The notes beneath the pieces were generated by a model that was not told the DNA's origin, searched no databases, and worked only from the letters and a program-made list of their open reading frames with translations. From Pseudomonadota bacterium (lineage in GTDB: Bacteria; Desulfobacterota; Anaeroferrophillalia; Anaeroferrophillales; Tharpellaceae), in assembly GCA_011049115.1 (NCBI GenBank), contig DSCM01000113.1, forward strand, positions 1-60,347: a stretch of DNA of 60,347 nucleotides. The letters run 5' to 3'. This document shows positions 1 through 8,857 of the stretch, piece by piece (position 1 is the first letter of the stretch; the number at the start of each line of letters is the position of its first letter). The position numbers and the translations under genes are program-made.

Positions 1-78
1 CGCTGTACGGGTCAAGGTCAGGGACTGGGGGGCGGCCCTGAACCAATTCTCAATCCTATTTGAAGGCCGGTTACCGGT

Positions 79-185
79 TTACTGACAACTCAAACCCGGA
101 CCGTTTACACAAAATGCTTTACAGGCCCCAGCAAGCCGGTGAACAGTACCAGGCCCAGACCTTTGCAGATTTTCTTAAAATCCAT
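79..185 (-). pseudogene. Possible tiny lipopeptide gene, one-base frameshift
   Basis: An ATG at 185 follows a very strong ribosome binding site (AAGGAGGAG, 8 bases upstream). As read, the frame stops after 26 codons at 105. If the GGGG run (complement of 126-129) had one more G, the frame would continue to 79. The 35-residue product would be a hydrophobic segment ending in LLGAC, which fits a lipobox, followed by a short tail with two more cysteines. It lies at the 3' end of the GAK-type cluster on the same strand. The missing-base lesion matches those in the neighbouring genes. No family is recognised. It could also be a chance reading frame, although the ribosome binding site argues for translation. 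Confidence 0.3.
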
Positions 186-350
186 TTTTTCTTCTCCTCC
201 TTAGCTTTTACACAGCTGTTGTTCGTTGATGCCAAACTCACCCTGAATCTGACACCACCTTCATTCAAGCCCGGACTTAATGTCACAGCAACATCAACAT
301 AATGTAAAAACTGAAAAAGGATTTGTTAAAGAAATCTACGCTGCCCCGGA

Positions 351-751
351 TTAATGTTTTTCAAACTCCTCGCCGCAGGAACTGTCGGAAAGTTCTTCTT
401 TTTCGCCAGCGCAGGTTACCGTCAGGCATTCGCCGGCATCATCGCCCTCAGCTGGATTTTCCGGGATTTCTTCGTCGGCCGAAAGCAACTCGCGCGCTCC
501 GACAGAAATATCAATATCCTGTTCCAGGCTTCCACAAAACCATGACAGTTCAAGAGAAAAACGGCCTTATCCTTTTTCTCCCGGGCACTGATTTCGATCT
601 CAACCGGATCGGACAGCTGCAGACTCAGAACCTGATCATCCTTTTCAATTCTGACCATCCCGGAGCGAAAAGCGGCGGCCAGATCTTCAAGTTTAGCCGC
701 GGCTTCGGCCGGGGCCATGAACTTTTTCAAACTGAGTTTCTTTTTTTCCAT
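351..751 (-). pseudogene. Amphi-Trp/XXXCH-like small GAK-system protein, frameshifted
   Basis: The start is the ATG at 751, 8 bases after AAAGGAG. The first about 65 residues read as an amphi-Trp-type domain: a basic start, a helix with many alanines, then alternating beta strands. The open frame then runs on into an unlikely Arg- and Trp-containing tail ending at 422. Adding one G in the GG at about 563-564 (plus coordinates) restores the expected ending RFSLELSW, followed by an acidic tail with cysteines that stops at 351. The reconstructed length is 133 residues. The C-terminal extension suggests the family called XXXCH in GAK loci, but I could not verify that motif. The partners are the CofD-like gene upstream and possibly the lipopeptide downstream. 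Function is unknown. Confidence 0.55.
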
Positions 752-802
752 GATCAATTCTCCTTTAATGATTTACCTGCATCAAGCTTCAATACCCATG
801 GC

Positions 803-2019
803 TCACGCCAGGGACAACAAAATGCCTGCCAGACATTCGGCATCGAGCAACGAATCGCTATCCGGGCTTATAAGTTCACCCCTGATTACGATAATGCCGC
901 GGCGGGCAAACTCGGCCTCATCGAGCTTGCCGCAATAGTTACAAGAGTGCTTATCCAGCAGGATAAAGTTCAACAAGTCACCGTCTTGAAGCTCTGGATC
1001 ATCCTTTTTCAGATAAAAAAGCAGTTTATCCACCTGATCCCTGAGCTCCAGACCCAGGGTTTCCGGGTCATATCCGGTACTGGGGATATAAACCTTGGGC
1101 GCCGGATTACGGGCTATGGCCCGGCCCAGCCCAGCCGGCAGCAGACTGGCAATCAGGCTTGAAAAAAAACTGTCCATCGGATAGCAGATTAAAGAGGCGC
1201 CGGCGATCAACTCACAAATTTTAGAGCGTACCGCAACCGTCGCCGTCACATCTTCTACGTGAGCAAGCCCCCCACCAGAAAAACCTTTTCTATGCGGCTG
1301 CCGGGACAGGGATACGCCCCGGCGGTAAACCGATGCTGCCCGACAAGAATGCGGCCGTCCGACAATGCGGCCGCCAGATGACAATTACTGCTGACCACCG
1401 GCCGGACCACGCCTCGAACTTCGGCCAGCTTTGAATAGATGTAAATTATCGGATCAAGGTGACGCCGGTTTTCAAGATAGCCGGCCGTCAGAATGAGGTT
1501 TCCGATATTGGCGCCGGCCAGATTGAAATCCGCAGGTTTTAGCTCATCGAAAAGTTGAAGATGATGGCGAATAATCTTGCGCATGGGTGAGGAAATTGCC
1601 AGGATCAACTCATGACAACCACCAACCATTGCTTTCAGTTCACCGGCCAGTTGCCTGGGACTCGCCGTTGACGGCAGGCGATAGGCAAACAACCGATAGA
1701 TTTCGGGATTGCCGCAAATACTCTGATCGGCCAAAGCCATCAAACGGTTGCGAATATCACCTATCGCCGGCATGCGGAAAGCCTCGCGTAACCCGGCGGA
1801 GCTGCCCCCGGAATCAAACGGGGTAATCAGGTGAATCGAGTTACAGGTGTACTTGACAAGTTTCTGACTGAGTTTTTTCAACGCGCTGCCGCCGCTGAAA
1901 AAAAGCAGTCTGGGTCCCAGAGCCGGAGCCGTACGCAGAAGTTCAAGGCACTCCGGATCCGGCAATTTCACCTCTCGCCGAACGGCAACCCGCCGGGTAA
2001 AAACTAAATCCGCAGACAT
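803..2019 (-). pseudogene. GAK-system CofD-like protein, split by a frameshift
   Basis: The ATG at 2019 opens a 254-codon frame whose motifs resemble the CofD/UPF0052 fold: FFSGGSALKKLS near the N-terminus, then HLITPFDSGGSSAGLR, the substrate/phosphate-binding glycine region of that superfamily. The frame ends at 1255, but the frame ending at 803 continues the protein smoothly (GLAHVEDVTATVAVRSK, later YIPSTGYDPE). Joining needs one extra G in the G6 run at 1268-1273. The reconstructed length is 405 residues. CofD proper transfers a lactyl-phosphate group to the F420 precursor; the role of GAK-type members is not established. The gene lies 9 bases after the small amphi-Trp gene in the same operon. 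The break could be a real mutation or a homopolymer sequencing error. Confidence 0.75.
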
Positions 2020-2028
2020 TGGGCTCAG

Positions 2029-2281
2029 TTACCTATCCTGATTTTGGCAATTCACCGCGTCCTGATTCCAGGACATTTTAAATTCAATCCGCCCTTCACC
2101 TTTACGAACCCGGGCCTTGACTTTAAAATCAATTTCGTCACTCGGATAAAGGAGAATCTCCTCCTCGGCCGAGGTGAGGATGAGTCGCCTTTTTCTCAAA
2201 GCCTTCAATCAGGGAGGTAAGATAAGCGATAACCGTTGCCGGCTTACCCCGAATCTCATAGCTGATCTTTTTTCCCGACAT
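2029..2281 (-). pseudogene. Amphi-Trp domain small protein, frameshifted
   Basis: An ATG at 2281 sits 7 bases after TAGGAG, just behind the stop of the HprK-like gene. The first 30 codons read MSGKKISYEIRGKP and onward, then a run of five A residues (complement of 2190-2194) throws the frame into an early TGA. Removing one A restores an ending of alternating polar and hydrophobic residues with EFKMSW near the end, stopping at 2029. The reconstructed length is 83 residues, typical for amphi-Trp proteins, which end their core with a conserved tryptophan. Function is unknown; this type of small protein accompanies GAK-system kinases. It is placed between the HprK-like kinase and the CofD-like gene. 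Confidence 0.6.
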
Positions 2282-2292
2282 CGCAGTTTCTC

Positions 2293-3357
2293 CTAAACCA
2301 GTAAGCGCAGGCAGAATTCCGTCGCCCCGACAAAATCCACGCCGCCTCGAAGTTCATACATCGGACAGACGGAAAGCCGCCGCAGATATTTCTCCAGCGC
2401 AACCGCCGCCGTACCAAGATAAAAAAGACCGGCGGCCTTCATAAACGCCGGCAGCAGGGCGCGGCGGCGGCTTTCATCCGCAGCCACGACAACCAGACCG
2501 CCACCCTGGCGCTCCCAGTTCAGAATAACCAGGGCTTCGAGCGTGGCTTTACTTTGAAAACGATCCCGACCAAAGCATTGATCGATGTAAACATCGTATT
2601 TATGCTCAACCTGCCAGAGGGCATCGGTTTCCAGCAGACCAAAGCGTTCCCGATCGGCCAGCGGCATCACCATCGCCAGATCGGGATTACCCAGGGCCGT
2701 CCCCGGATTGATCCGCGGCAGCTTCGCGATGCCATACATAAACTGCGGTTTGCCGGCTTCGCCTTCAATTAACAGTCGGTCATTGCTGATAAAATCAGTT
2801 CCCCGGCTCATCAGGTGCAACGCCAGGGTTGATTTCCCCATGCCGGAAAACCCGGCCAGGGCCAGGCCCCGGCCACCCTTGGCAACGGCGGCGGCGTGAC
2901 CGAGCAGACAACCCTGATCAAGCTTATAGGCGATAAAACGATTATTAATAAAATTAACCACCTGATTGGCATTGGCGCAACAGGAACCGGCCACCAAATT
3001 GACGTCGGATGCAAAAATAAAGACCATGCCGGTCAATCTTTTGCGCACGATGCGCCCATCATCGAGATCAAGGAACTCTTCCTTGATCTTATCTTTTCCG
3101 AAATCCGGCATTTTCATTTCAAAATGAGCGTCAATTTCTGGAGGATCCATCTCCAGAGCCGTAACCGTCAGCTGCACCTCGCCCGCGGAAACCACGAAGG
3201 TTTCAAAATAATGCCTCAGATTTTCAACCAGCTTCGCGGCATTACTGACAAGCAGCACCCTGTAGTTCTCGAACTGCAGATAAAACTGGTGGTCAAAGTG
3301 CGTCCCCCGACACAAATCATCAGTTAAAGAGCGCAGGTTTCGAGCTGCATAAATCAT
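2293..3357 (-). CDS. HprK-related kinase B (GAK system)
   Basis: This is a 354-residue protein resembling the HPr kinase/phosphorylase catalytic domain. A Walker A loop, GFSGMGKST, lies at residues 169-177, preceded by LGHAAAVAKGGRGLAL and followed by FISNDRLLI, which corresponds to the acidic metal-binding strand of HprK-type kinases. The N-terminal 150 residues are a separate domain without recognisable motifs. True HprK phosphorylates a serine of HPr in sugar regulation; no HPr or PTS gene is present here, so the substrate is unknown. The ATG overlaps the TGA of the ATP-grasp gene (ATGA), showing translational coupling. The reading frame is intact, unlike most of its neighbours. Confidence 0.8.
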   Translation of the reverse strand: MIYAARNLRSLTDDLCRGTHFDHQFYLQFENYRVLLVSNAAKLVENLRHYFETFVVSAGEVQLTVTALEMDPPEIDAHFEMKMPDFGKDKIKEEFLDLDDGRIVRKRLTGMVFIFASDVNLVAGSCCANANQVVNFINNRFIAYKLDQGCLLGHAAAVAKGGRGLALAGFSGMGKSTLALHLMSRGTDFISNDRLLIEGEAGKPQFMYGIAKLPRINPGTALGNPDLAMVMPLADRERFGLLETDALWQVEHKYDVYIDQCFGRDRFQSKATLEALVILNWERQGGGLVVVAADESRRRALLPAFMKAAGLFYLGTAAVALEKYLRRLSVCPMYELRGGVDFVGATEFCLRLLV

Positions 3358-4235
3358 CGATGTTCCTCCAGTCTACGAATCACATAGTCGGTATAAAGCG
3401 AGGCGACATCCAAGCCTCGAGCTTCCTGCAGGCCGCGAAAACCACCAAAAGCGGAAACTTCGAAAACTATCGGTCCAGCCGCCGTTTCCGCCACATCAAC
3501 GCAGGTAAAATCAAGTCCGAAAGGGGCCTGGGCCCGCCGGGCCAGCTCGATAATCGCCGGATCAGGATCAATGGCCGCATATCTGCCGCCCGAGGCGATC
3601 GTCGTATTCCAGGATGCGGCCTGCCGGCAGCGGGCGTAGGTGGTCAGATATTCTCCACCCAGAAAAACCAGGCCGAGATCGTAAGTCCCCAGATCCACCT
3701 TTTTCTGAATATAAAGAATACGGTTGACCTTTTTGTAAGCCTGCAGTTTTTCAAGCAGCCCCGAGCTGCCATCCTGCAGCACGGTCATGCCCCGGGCCTT
3801 GGTTGAATAGAGAGGTTTAAGCACGACCTCGCCATACTCCTTGATAATCTGCAAAGCCTGATCGAGATCTTCCGTTACAGAGGTCGCCGGCATCGGCACT
3901 TCGGCCTGCTGCAGGGTAACCGTGCAACTAAGCCGATCAAGAACCCCAAGAATTTTTAAAGGGTCGGAACAAAGCAACACTCCATACCGAGGTAACAGAC
4001 GCAGAATTTCGAGACGATCCAGGAGATCGGGAGAATAACGCTGACCAATCTTCTTGATAATCAGGGCATCGAATCGCCGCAGATCATGACCTTCAAACAA
4101 AAGACGACCGGAGGGCAGATCCAGCCTGACCTTATCCATTTCCACCAGCAGATGAAAACCGGTCCGGTGCGCGACGGTTTTAGCCAAAAGCTCCGAGGAC
4201 CAGCCGCCGGCCGTACCAACCACGGCAATTTTCAT
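3354..4235 (-). CDS. GAK-system ATP-grasp enzyme
   Basis: A 293-residue ATP-grasp fold protein. It opens with a Rossmann-like stretch (MKIAVVGTAGGWSSELLAK). The central domain has the nucleotide-binding strands GEVVLKPLYSTKARGM (about residues 135-150) and LYIQKKVD, as in RimK- and glutathione-synthetase-like ligases. The end carries FEVSAFGGFRGLQEA, where RimK-type enzymes have their metal-binding E-x-N (here E-x-S). ATP-grasp enzymes join an acyl phosphate to an amine or thiol; the substrate here is unknown. The frame is intact, and the gene sits between the broken PhoU-phosphotransferase gene and the HprK-like kinase, coupled to the latter by a 4-base overlap. Confidence 0.8.
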   Translation of the reverse strand: MKIAVVGTAGGWSSELLAKTVAHRTGFHLLVEMDKVRLDLPSGRLLFEGHDLRRFDALIIKKIGQRYSPDLLDRLEILRLLPRYGVLLCSDPLKILGVLDRLSCTVTLQQAEVPMPATSVTEDLDQALQIIKEYGEVVLKPLYSTKARGMTVLQDGSSGLLEKLQAYKKVNRILYIQKKVDLGTYDLGLVFLGGEYLTTYARCRQAASWNTTIASGGRYAAIDPDPAIIELARRAQAPFGLDFTCVDVAETAAGPIVFEVSAFGGFRGLQEARGLDVASLYTDYVIRRLEEHR

Positions 4236-4290
4236 AAAAGTTGACTCCGTTTCAAATCATTTACCAGCGGTCAAAAAACCAAGAGGACCA

Positions 4291-5982
4291 TCAAACGCTG
4301 TAATAAAATATATCTTTCGGCAGCACAAAGGTTTCCGGAGAGGCTTTTGACTTTCTCCAGGCATCAATCTTTTCCAGCAAAAACAATGCGCGTAACGCCA
4401 TTTCCTGGGCAAACTTATGATTCTGTTCAAACCTGGTCGAGGTATAAAACGATCTTACCAGCGCCAGTCCCAGGCGCAGGTCAAAGGTATGATCCTCCTG
4501 AGCGACGGCAAATTCACCGGCAAACCGATAAATCTCGGCCATTATCTGGTTGAGTCTGTCGCGCAACCCCTTTTCAAACACCGGTAAACGAAAATTTGAG
4601 ATCATGATAACGACGATATCAGCCACGTAATCAGCCGGCCCGGAACGATAGAGATCAATAAAATGGATACTTTGCTAAACCTCATCATAAAGAATGTTAT
4701 TTATATTGAGGTCCCCGTGACCGAAAACCGTGAACGGTGCCGCCAGAGTTTTCTCCCAGGCGCGACAGTTCTCGACCAGAATTAACGCTGAAGGCACTTC
4801 AAGACCGCTTACCACCTGCTGATCGCGAAAGATATCGGGATGCACGGCCATAATGTCTTCACTGCGCTTAAGCAGCTGCCCCATATAATCAATCCCTGCC
4901 GGAACCGTAATCAGGGATTTTTCCCAGACCCCGCGCAAGGTGGTTTCAAGTTTTTGCAGAGCCTTGACGATTAGCGACAGCGGCCGGGTGATGATAATGG
5001 ACTCCAGGGTCTGCCCGGCAATGAACTCGACCAGTATTGAACTGCAATTGCCATCTTCATGAAAACTGTAAATCCGGGGCACCAGACCGGGCATGATCAT
5101 GGTCCATTTTTCAATATTATCTCTTTCCTGAACAATTTTACTCCGGCTGCCGGATTTAAAAAGACCTTCCTGCCGCTTTTCACCCACCCCACCAGGCTGG
5201 ATCCCACTCCCGACCCGGCTGATATTACAACCCGAGCGGTTGCCCCAGAAGGAATTGACTTCCAGCTTTTCGGGGGCGATACTGATTTCAGCATGACATA
5301 AGGTCTGCTGCAGGGCTTCGAACTGGCGAATTTTAATCTTTTCTCCCAGTATCGCCAGCAGAATAGCTTCACCGATATTGAGCAGGGCATCGCCCATACG
5401 TTCCAGATACCTGAAGATAAAAAGAGTGGTCACACAGGTATCTACCTCTTTGCCGTCCCGCAGGAAAGCCATGATTTTACTGAAATTTTACGTAAACAGC
5501 TCATCAAGCTCACACTCGGACCGACAGATCAGCATGGCTTTTGCGATATCGTTTTCAGTCAGGGCCTGATCCACGAGATTCAGGCTTTTCTCAATAAATA
5601 AAGACATCGGCTGAGGGGAGAAACTCCACCAGAACTCCCGATTACTAAGGAAATCCACCTGTTTGGATATATTAATGCAGCAATCAGCGATTCTTTCCAG
5701 ATTCACACAGATTATCTGCCGCGCACGCAGATGTGCGATTTTCTCTTTTTCCTCAGATCCAAGCTGGCTCAGCGTGGTAAAACACTGATTTTCAATGGTC
5801 AACTTGAGATTATCGATATAGTCGTCCCGCTCGATTATTTTCCCGTGCAGCGCCTCGGAAAAGGATTCAATGTAAGCAAAAGTCCGGGCCAGCTGGTTGA
5901 CGCCTTCACTTAAAAGCAGCCTGAAGTTATCATCCAGAACCCGTAGACTGGACTGGTTCTTATTTCTACCGGAACTGCTCAT
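4291..5982 (-). pseudogene. PhoU-domain/phosphotransferase fusion with two in-frame stops
   Basis: One continuous frame of 563 codons starts at the ATG at 5982 (AGGCGG upstream) and is interrupted by TAA at 5488-5490 and TAG at 4675-4677. Residues 1 to about 215 form a helical PhoU-like domain: LERIADCCINIS in the first half, and YLERMGDALLNIGEAI in the second half after the first stop. The C-terminal half is an aminoglycoside-phosphotransferase-like kinase with the catalytic loop FGHGDLNINNILYD, followed 7 residues after the second stop by HFIDLYRSGPADY, where the metal-binding Asp is expected. The second stop therefore cuts between the catalytic and metal-binding loops and should abolish activity. 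Both stops are one C-to-T change from Gln codons. It is probably a decayed small-molecule kinase of the GAK cluster. Confidence 0.75.
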
Positions 5983-5998
5983 ATTTCCGCCTCAGGAC

Positions 5999-6274
5999 TC
6001 AGAAGATCTCAATTTCTTCCCGGGAAAGTTCCGCCGGGCCGCCGGCATCGGTCCAGCTTAATTTGATGGTCAACTTATTTTCCAGACCCTTTTTCTTGGC
6101 CTGAAACGAGATGCGGCATAACTCACCCATCGCCATCACAATCTTCTCATCGCCCGACAACAGGGTTATCTTTTTCTTGTCCAGGGCCTCAATCAGAGAT
6201 TCAAGATACAGTTTGATCGAATTTGTGTCCTGCAGTGAAACATGAGAGAATTTTTTCCATCCATTGCTTTCCAT
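5999..6274 (-). CDS. Amphi-Trp domain protein
   Basis: The ATG at 6274 gives a 91-residue protein starting MESNGWKKFSHVSLQD. The core is a helix (YLESLIEALDKKK) followed by alternating strands ending LENKLTIKLSW, the pattern of amphi-Trp domain proteins, then an acidic tail. A TTG at 6307 would add 11 residues but has a poorer fit to the family start. The gene lies between the PHP-like pseudogene and the PhoU-phosphotransferase pseudogene, 16 bases before the latter. The frame is intact. Function is unknown; these small proteins are known only as companions of GAK-system enzymes. Confidence 0.6.
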   Translation of the reverse strand: MESNGWKKFSHVSLQDTNSIKLYLESLIEALDKKKITLLSGDEKIVMAMGELCRISFQAKKKGLENKLTIKLSWTDAGGPAELSREEIEIF

Positions 6275-6349
6275 CCCTTTTTCCCAGTGCCATCCGTTTT
6301 CCCTCAAGGTTAAGCCTTCGCAACACAGATGAGGCGAAAACCCTGAAAC

Positions 6350-7525
6350 TTAGCCGTTCAAACGGCTTGCGTACTCTTCGATCACCTGCCGTCTACTCAT
6401 CCCGGTTTTAATCAGTTCCTTGCTAATCGCCAGATCATCCCAGGCCGGCTACACCCCGATTTCACGTTCGGCTTTTTCCCTGGAACCGGCTTCCGGGCTC
6501 TTGAGTTTCTCCCCGAAATGAGTATCGTCTCCCATAAAAGCCAGCAGCCTGCGGCCCGGTTTGCGCCCCTGATTTTTTCTTTCCAGAACTGAAATTAAAA
6601 ATTCAGTGTACTCCCGGGACTGCGGGTTCCAGATCTCATAACCATCGACATCGTAATCCGCCAGCAGAATCGGCCAGAACTGTTCCGGATGAGGAATGAC
6701 AATCCCCGCCCCCAAAGCCCGAGCCTCTTCGATAATCTCCGAAGTCCGGTAAAAGAATTTCAGCGAAAAGTGACTTTTGACAATCTCTTTCAGGGCCCGC
6801 AGAAAGATCTGAATACGCAGCACCAGGGAGACATCCAGCTCAGCGCAGAGCTCGTCAAAATAATTCCGCAGCAGCTTGTTTTTGATGCTGGCCGGAGGAA
6901 TCATGTCGCAATATTGATCAAACAGTTTTTCGAGTTTGCACGCGTGCGCGGCGATATAGGCAACCAGTTCCGACCCGGTTCAGGTTGCGCGCGCGGCTTC
7001 CTCAAGCCAGTCCGCCCGGGACCGGGTCAGGGCCTGGAGAAAACTGAAGAATTGAGATGAACGATATTTGAAGGTGTGCTCAAAGATATTTTTAAACACC
7101 CCGGCCTCTTCGACCCGGGCTGACTGAAAATGAACCAACAGCTGAACCTTACGGTTAAAACCGCTGGAATAACAATCAACCTCGACCCCTGAATAACCGT
7201 TAAATTCCATCAGAATATTATGCTGGGTCGGAATGATCAGTTCCTGTTTACGATCGGGAAACAGGAACTCCAGACGACGGGCTATCAGCTCCAAGGGAAT
7301 AAATTCCGGATGCCAGTGCACCGCCAGGACCTCCTCCTGACGTTTAAATATCTTATCCGGGGTTACTATCCGAAGCTCCTCCTCCGCAGTCAACTCACTT
7401 GAAATCACCTTGAAAAAACGTTGTTCATCCGGCGCGGAAATCTCGGGTGACAGTCCCGGCAACGGGGCCGCGACCAATCCGGCGGCTATCCTTTCTATGG
7501 TGGCCATAGCTTTTTTCCGTTTCAT
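6350..7525 (-). pseudogene. PHP-like metal-dependent hydrolase with two in-frame stops
   Basis: A single frame of 391 codons from about 7525 to 6350 is broken by TGA at 6980-6982 and TAG at 6449-6451. The N-terminal part has AVHWHPEFIPLELIARRL and IIPTQHN, and the C-terminal part has GAGIVIPHPEQFWPI and LADYDVDGYEIWN. This layout of spaced histidines resembles PHP (polymerase and histidinol phosphatase) enzymes. After the second stop the frame continues with AWDDLAISKELIKTGMSRRQ and ends at TAA, a sensible protein tail, which supports a broken single gene. The stops are one C-to-T step from CGA and CAG. The start is uncertain: ATGs at 7525 and 7507 and a TTG at 7564 are possible. It is the first gene of the GAK-type cluster. 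Confidence 0.7.
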
Positions 7526-7531
7526 TCCTGT

Positions 7532-7563
7532 GGTGGTCGTCAAGCATCGGTTTTCGACCACCA
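7532..7563. promoter_or_regulatory. Inverted repeat in the leader of the GAK-type cluster
   Basis: TGGTGGTCG at 7532 is matched by CGACCACCA ending at 7563, a perfect 9-base inverted repeat with a spacer of about 14 bases. It lies just upstream of the likely start of the first gene of the minus-strand cluster. It could be an operator or an RNA hairpin in the leader. It has no T tract, so a terminator is unlikely. Confidence 0.35.
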
Positions 7564-7564
7564 A

Positions 7565-8056
7565 ATTCCATCTTTGACCAGCGGTACCTTAACCTTATAA
7601 AAAAATATTATTAACGTCGCATAAAGATAAACTGCCGTCCCCAACCCGGGGCCCCGCTTTTTTTTACCTTTCATAGTGATATATAAAGCCGTCTCAGCGA
7701 ATTTTCTTTCCCAAAAATGTAACTATTCTGCTAAGCTGCAACCTCGATGAGCTTCAGTGGCCTTCCGCGACATGACGAGAGATTTCGTCGTTTCCCCCCC
7801 CCGGCGAGAGAAGCCCCATAACCTTGCGGCCGCCTGAGTGCGATAGCTGGACATCATAAACGCTGGGAAAGCAGAATGCGAACCTCGGGAGTCAAAGAAA
7901 AGCCCCTGCGAGCTCCCGAAAATGAATAGTTACCTGAAAATTTTCTTTCTGAGAGGGGAAATATCTTCTGGGGAAAACCGTTAGATTCGCCTTTCGTGGC
8001 CGGCCCCGGCCGCACCTGGCTGAATAAACGAGGGGGAAATGATAAGAGGAAAATTG
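7565..8056. other. Intergenic gap between divergent GAK cluster and exoA
   Basis: About 490 bases without a gene I can support. They must hold the promoters for the minus-strand GAK-type cluster and the plus-strand exonuclease gene, but no convincing -35/-10 pair stands out. There is a run of nine C residues near 7793-7801. Overlapping minus-strand frames at 7892-8181 have no family features and run into the exonuclease gene. Confidence 0.5.
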
Positions 8057-8848
8057 ATGGCGAAAAAAATCAAACTGGCATCCTGGAATGTCAACGGCCT
8101 GCGCGCGATTGCCAAAAAGGGAGAACTCGACAATTTCCTGCGGCAACATGATCCCGATATTCTGCTACTGCAGGAAACCAAGGCCGGGGCCCACCAATTA
8201 CCCCCGGAACTTACCGCAAGCCCGCTTTATCATCAGTTTTATCACGCCGCCGTCAGACCCGGCTACGCGGGCACCGCGATCTGGGCGAAAAGGACGGTCT
8301 GCCCCGAATGTACCTTTCTGACCGGCATGCCGGGCTACAACGACGATGAAGGCCGCATCGCCCAACTCAAACTGCCGGGTCTGCACCTTCTGGGAGTCTA
8401 TTTTCCCAACGGCGGCAAGTCGGAGGCCGCCTGGCAGGGCAAACTCGCTTTCTATGAAAATTTTCTCGACTACATCAATGAATTGCGACGGCAAGGAGAG
8501 AAGGTGATCTTCGCCGGCGACGTCAACTGCTGTCATGAAGCAATCGACATCGCCCGACCCAAGGAAAACGACGGTGAAATCGGTTTTCACCCGGAAGAAC
8601 GACGCCGGCTCTCCGCCTGGGTGGCCGCCGGCTGGGTCGATGTCTGGCGCCGGACCTTTCCCGACAAACGGGAGGTTTATTCATGGTGGAGTTTTCGCGC
8701 CGGGGCCCGGCAACGCAACGTCGGCTGGCGGATTGACTATTTCTTTGTCGACCAGAGCCTTTTTCCGAACGTCACTGCGATCGACTACCTCGGCGGGCAA
8801 AACGGCAGCGATCACTGCCCGGTTATCATGGAAACCAGCATTGAATGA
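8057..8848 (+). CDS. xthA: Exodeoxyribonuclease III
   Basis: A 263-residue endonuclease/exonuclease/phosphatase family DNA-repair enzyme that acts at abasic sites and 3' ends. It has all the expected motifs: KLASWNVNGLRA at the start (metal-coordinating Asn), ILLLQETKA (catalytic Glu), the GDVNCCHEAIDI strand (Asp-x-Asn), WRIDYFFV and the terminal NGSDHCPVIM (catalytic Asp-His). The start at 8057 was chosen because AGAGGA lies 6 to 8 bases upstream and the protein begins MAKKIKLASWN as usual; an ATG at 8039 would add six residues. The gene is monocistronic and converges on the glycosyltransferase gene with a 9-base gap. Confidence 0.95.
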   Translation: MAKKIKLASWNVNGLRAIAKKGELDNFLRQHDPDILLLQETKAGAHQLPPELTASPLYHQFYHAAVRPGYAGTAIWAKRTVCPECTFLTGMPGYNDDEGRIAQLKLPGLHLLGVYFPNGGKSEAAWQGKLAFYENFLDYINELRRQGEKVIFAGDVNCCHEAIDIARPKENDGEIGFHPEERRRLSAWVAAGWVDVWRRTFPDKREVYSWWSFRAGARQRNVGWRIDYFFVDQSLFPNVTAIDYLGGQNGSDHCPVIMETSIE

Positions 8849-8857
8849 ATCCGGCGA

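Noticed and set aside
323-1162. Plus-strand frame of 279 codons over the GAK small genes
   Set aside because: It overlaps two minus-strand genes with recognisable features and shows no family motif itself.
4291-7525. Stop-codon recoding (for example pyrrolysine at TAG or selenocysteine at TGA) to explain the interrupted genes
   Set aside because: All three stop codons are involved, no SECIS-like element was evident after the TGA, and frameshifts occur in the same cluster. Ordinary genes of the window end with the same codons.
7793-7801. C9 run as a phase-variable tract
   Set aside because: It is intergenic and not within a supported gene or an obvious promoter spacer.
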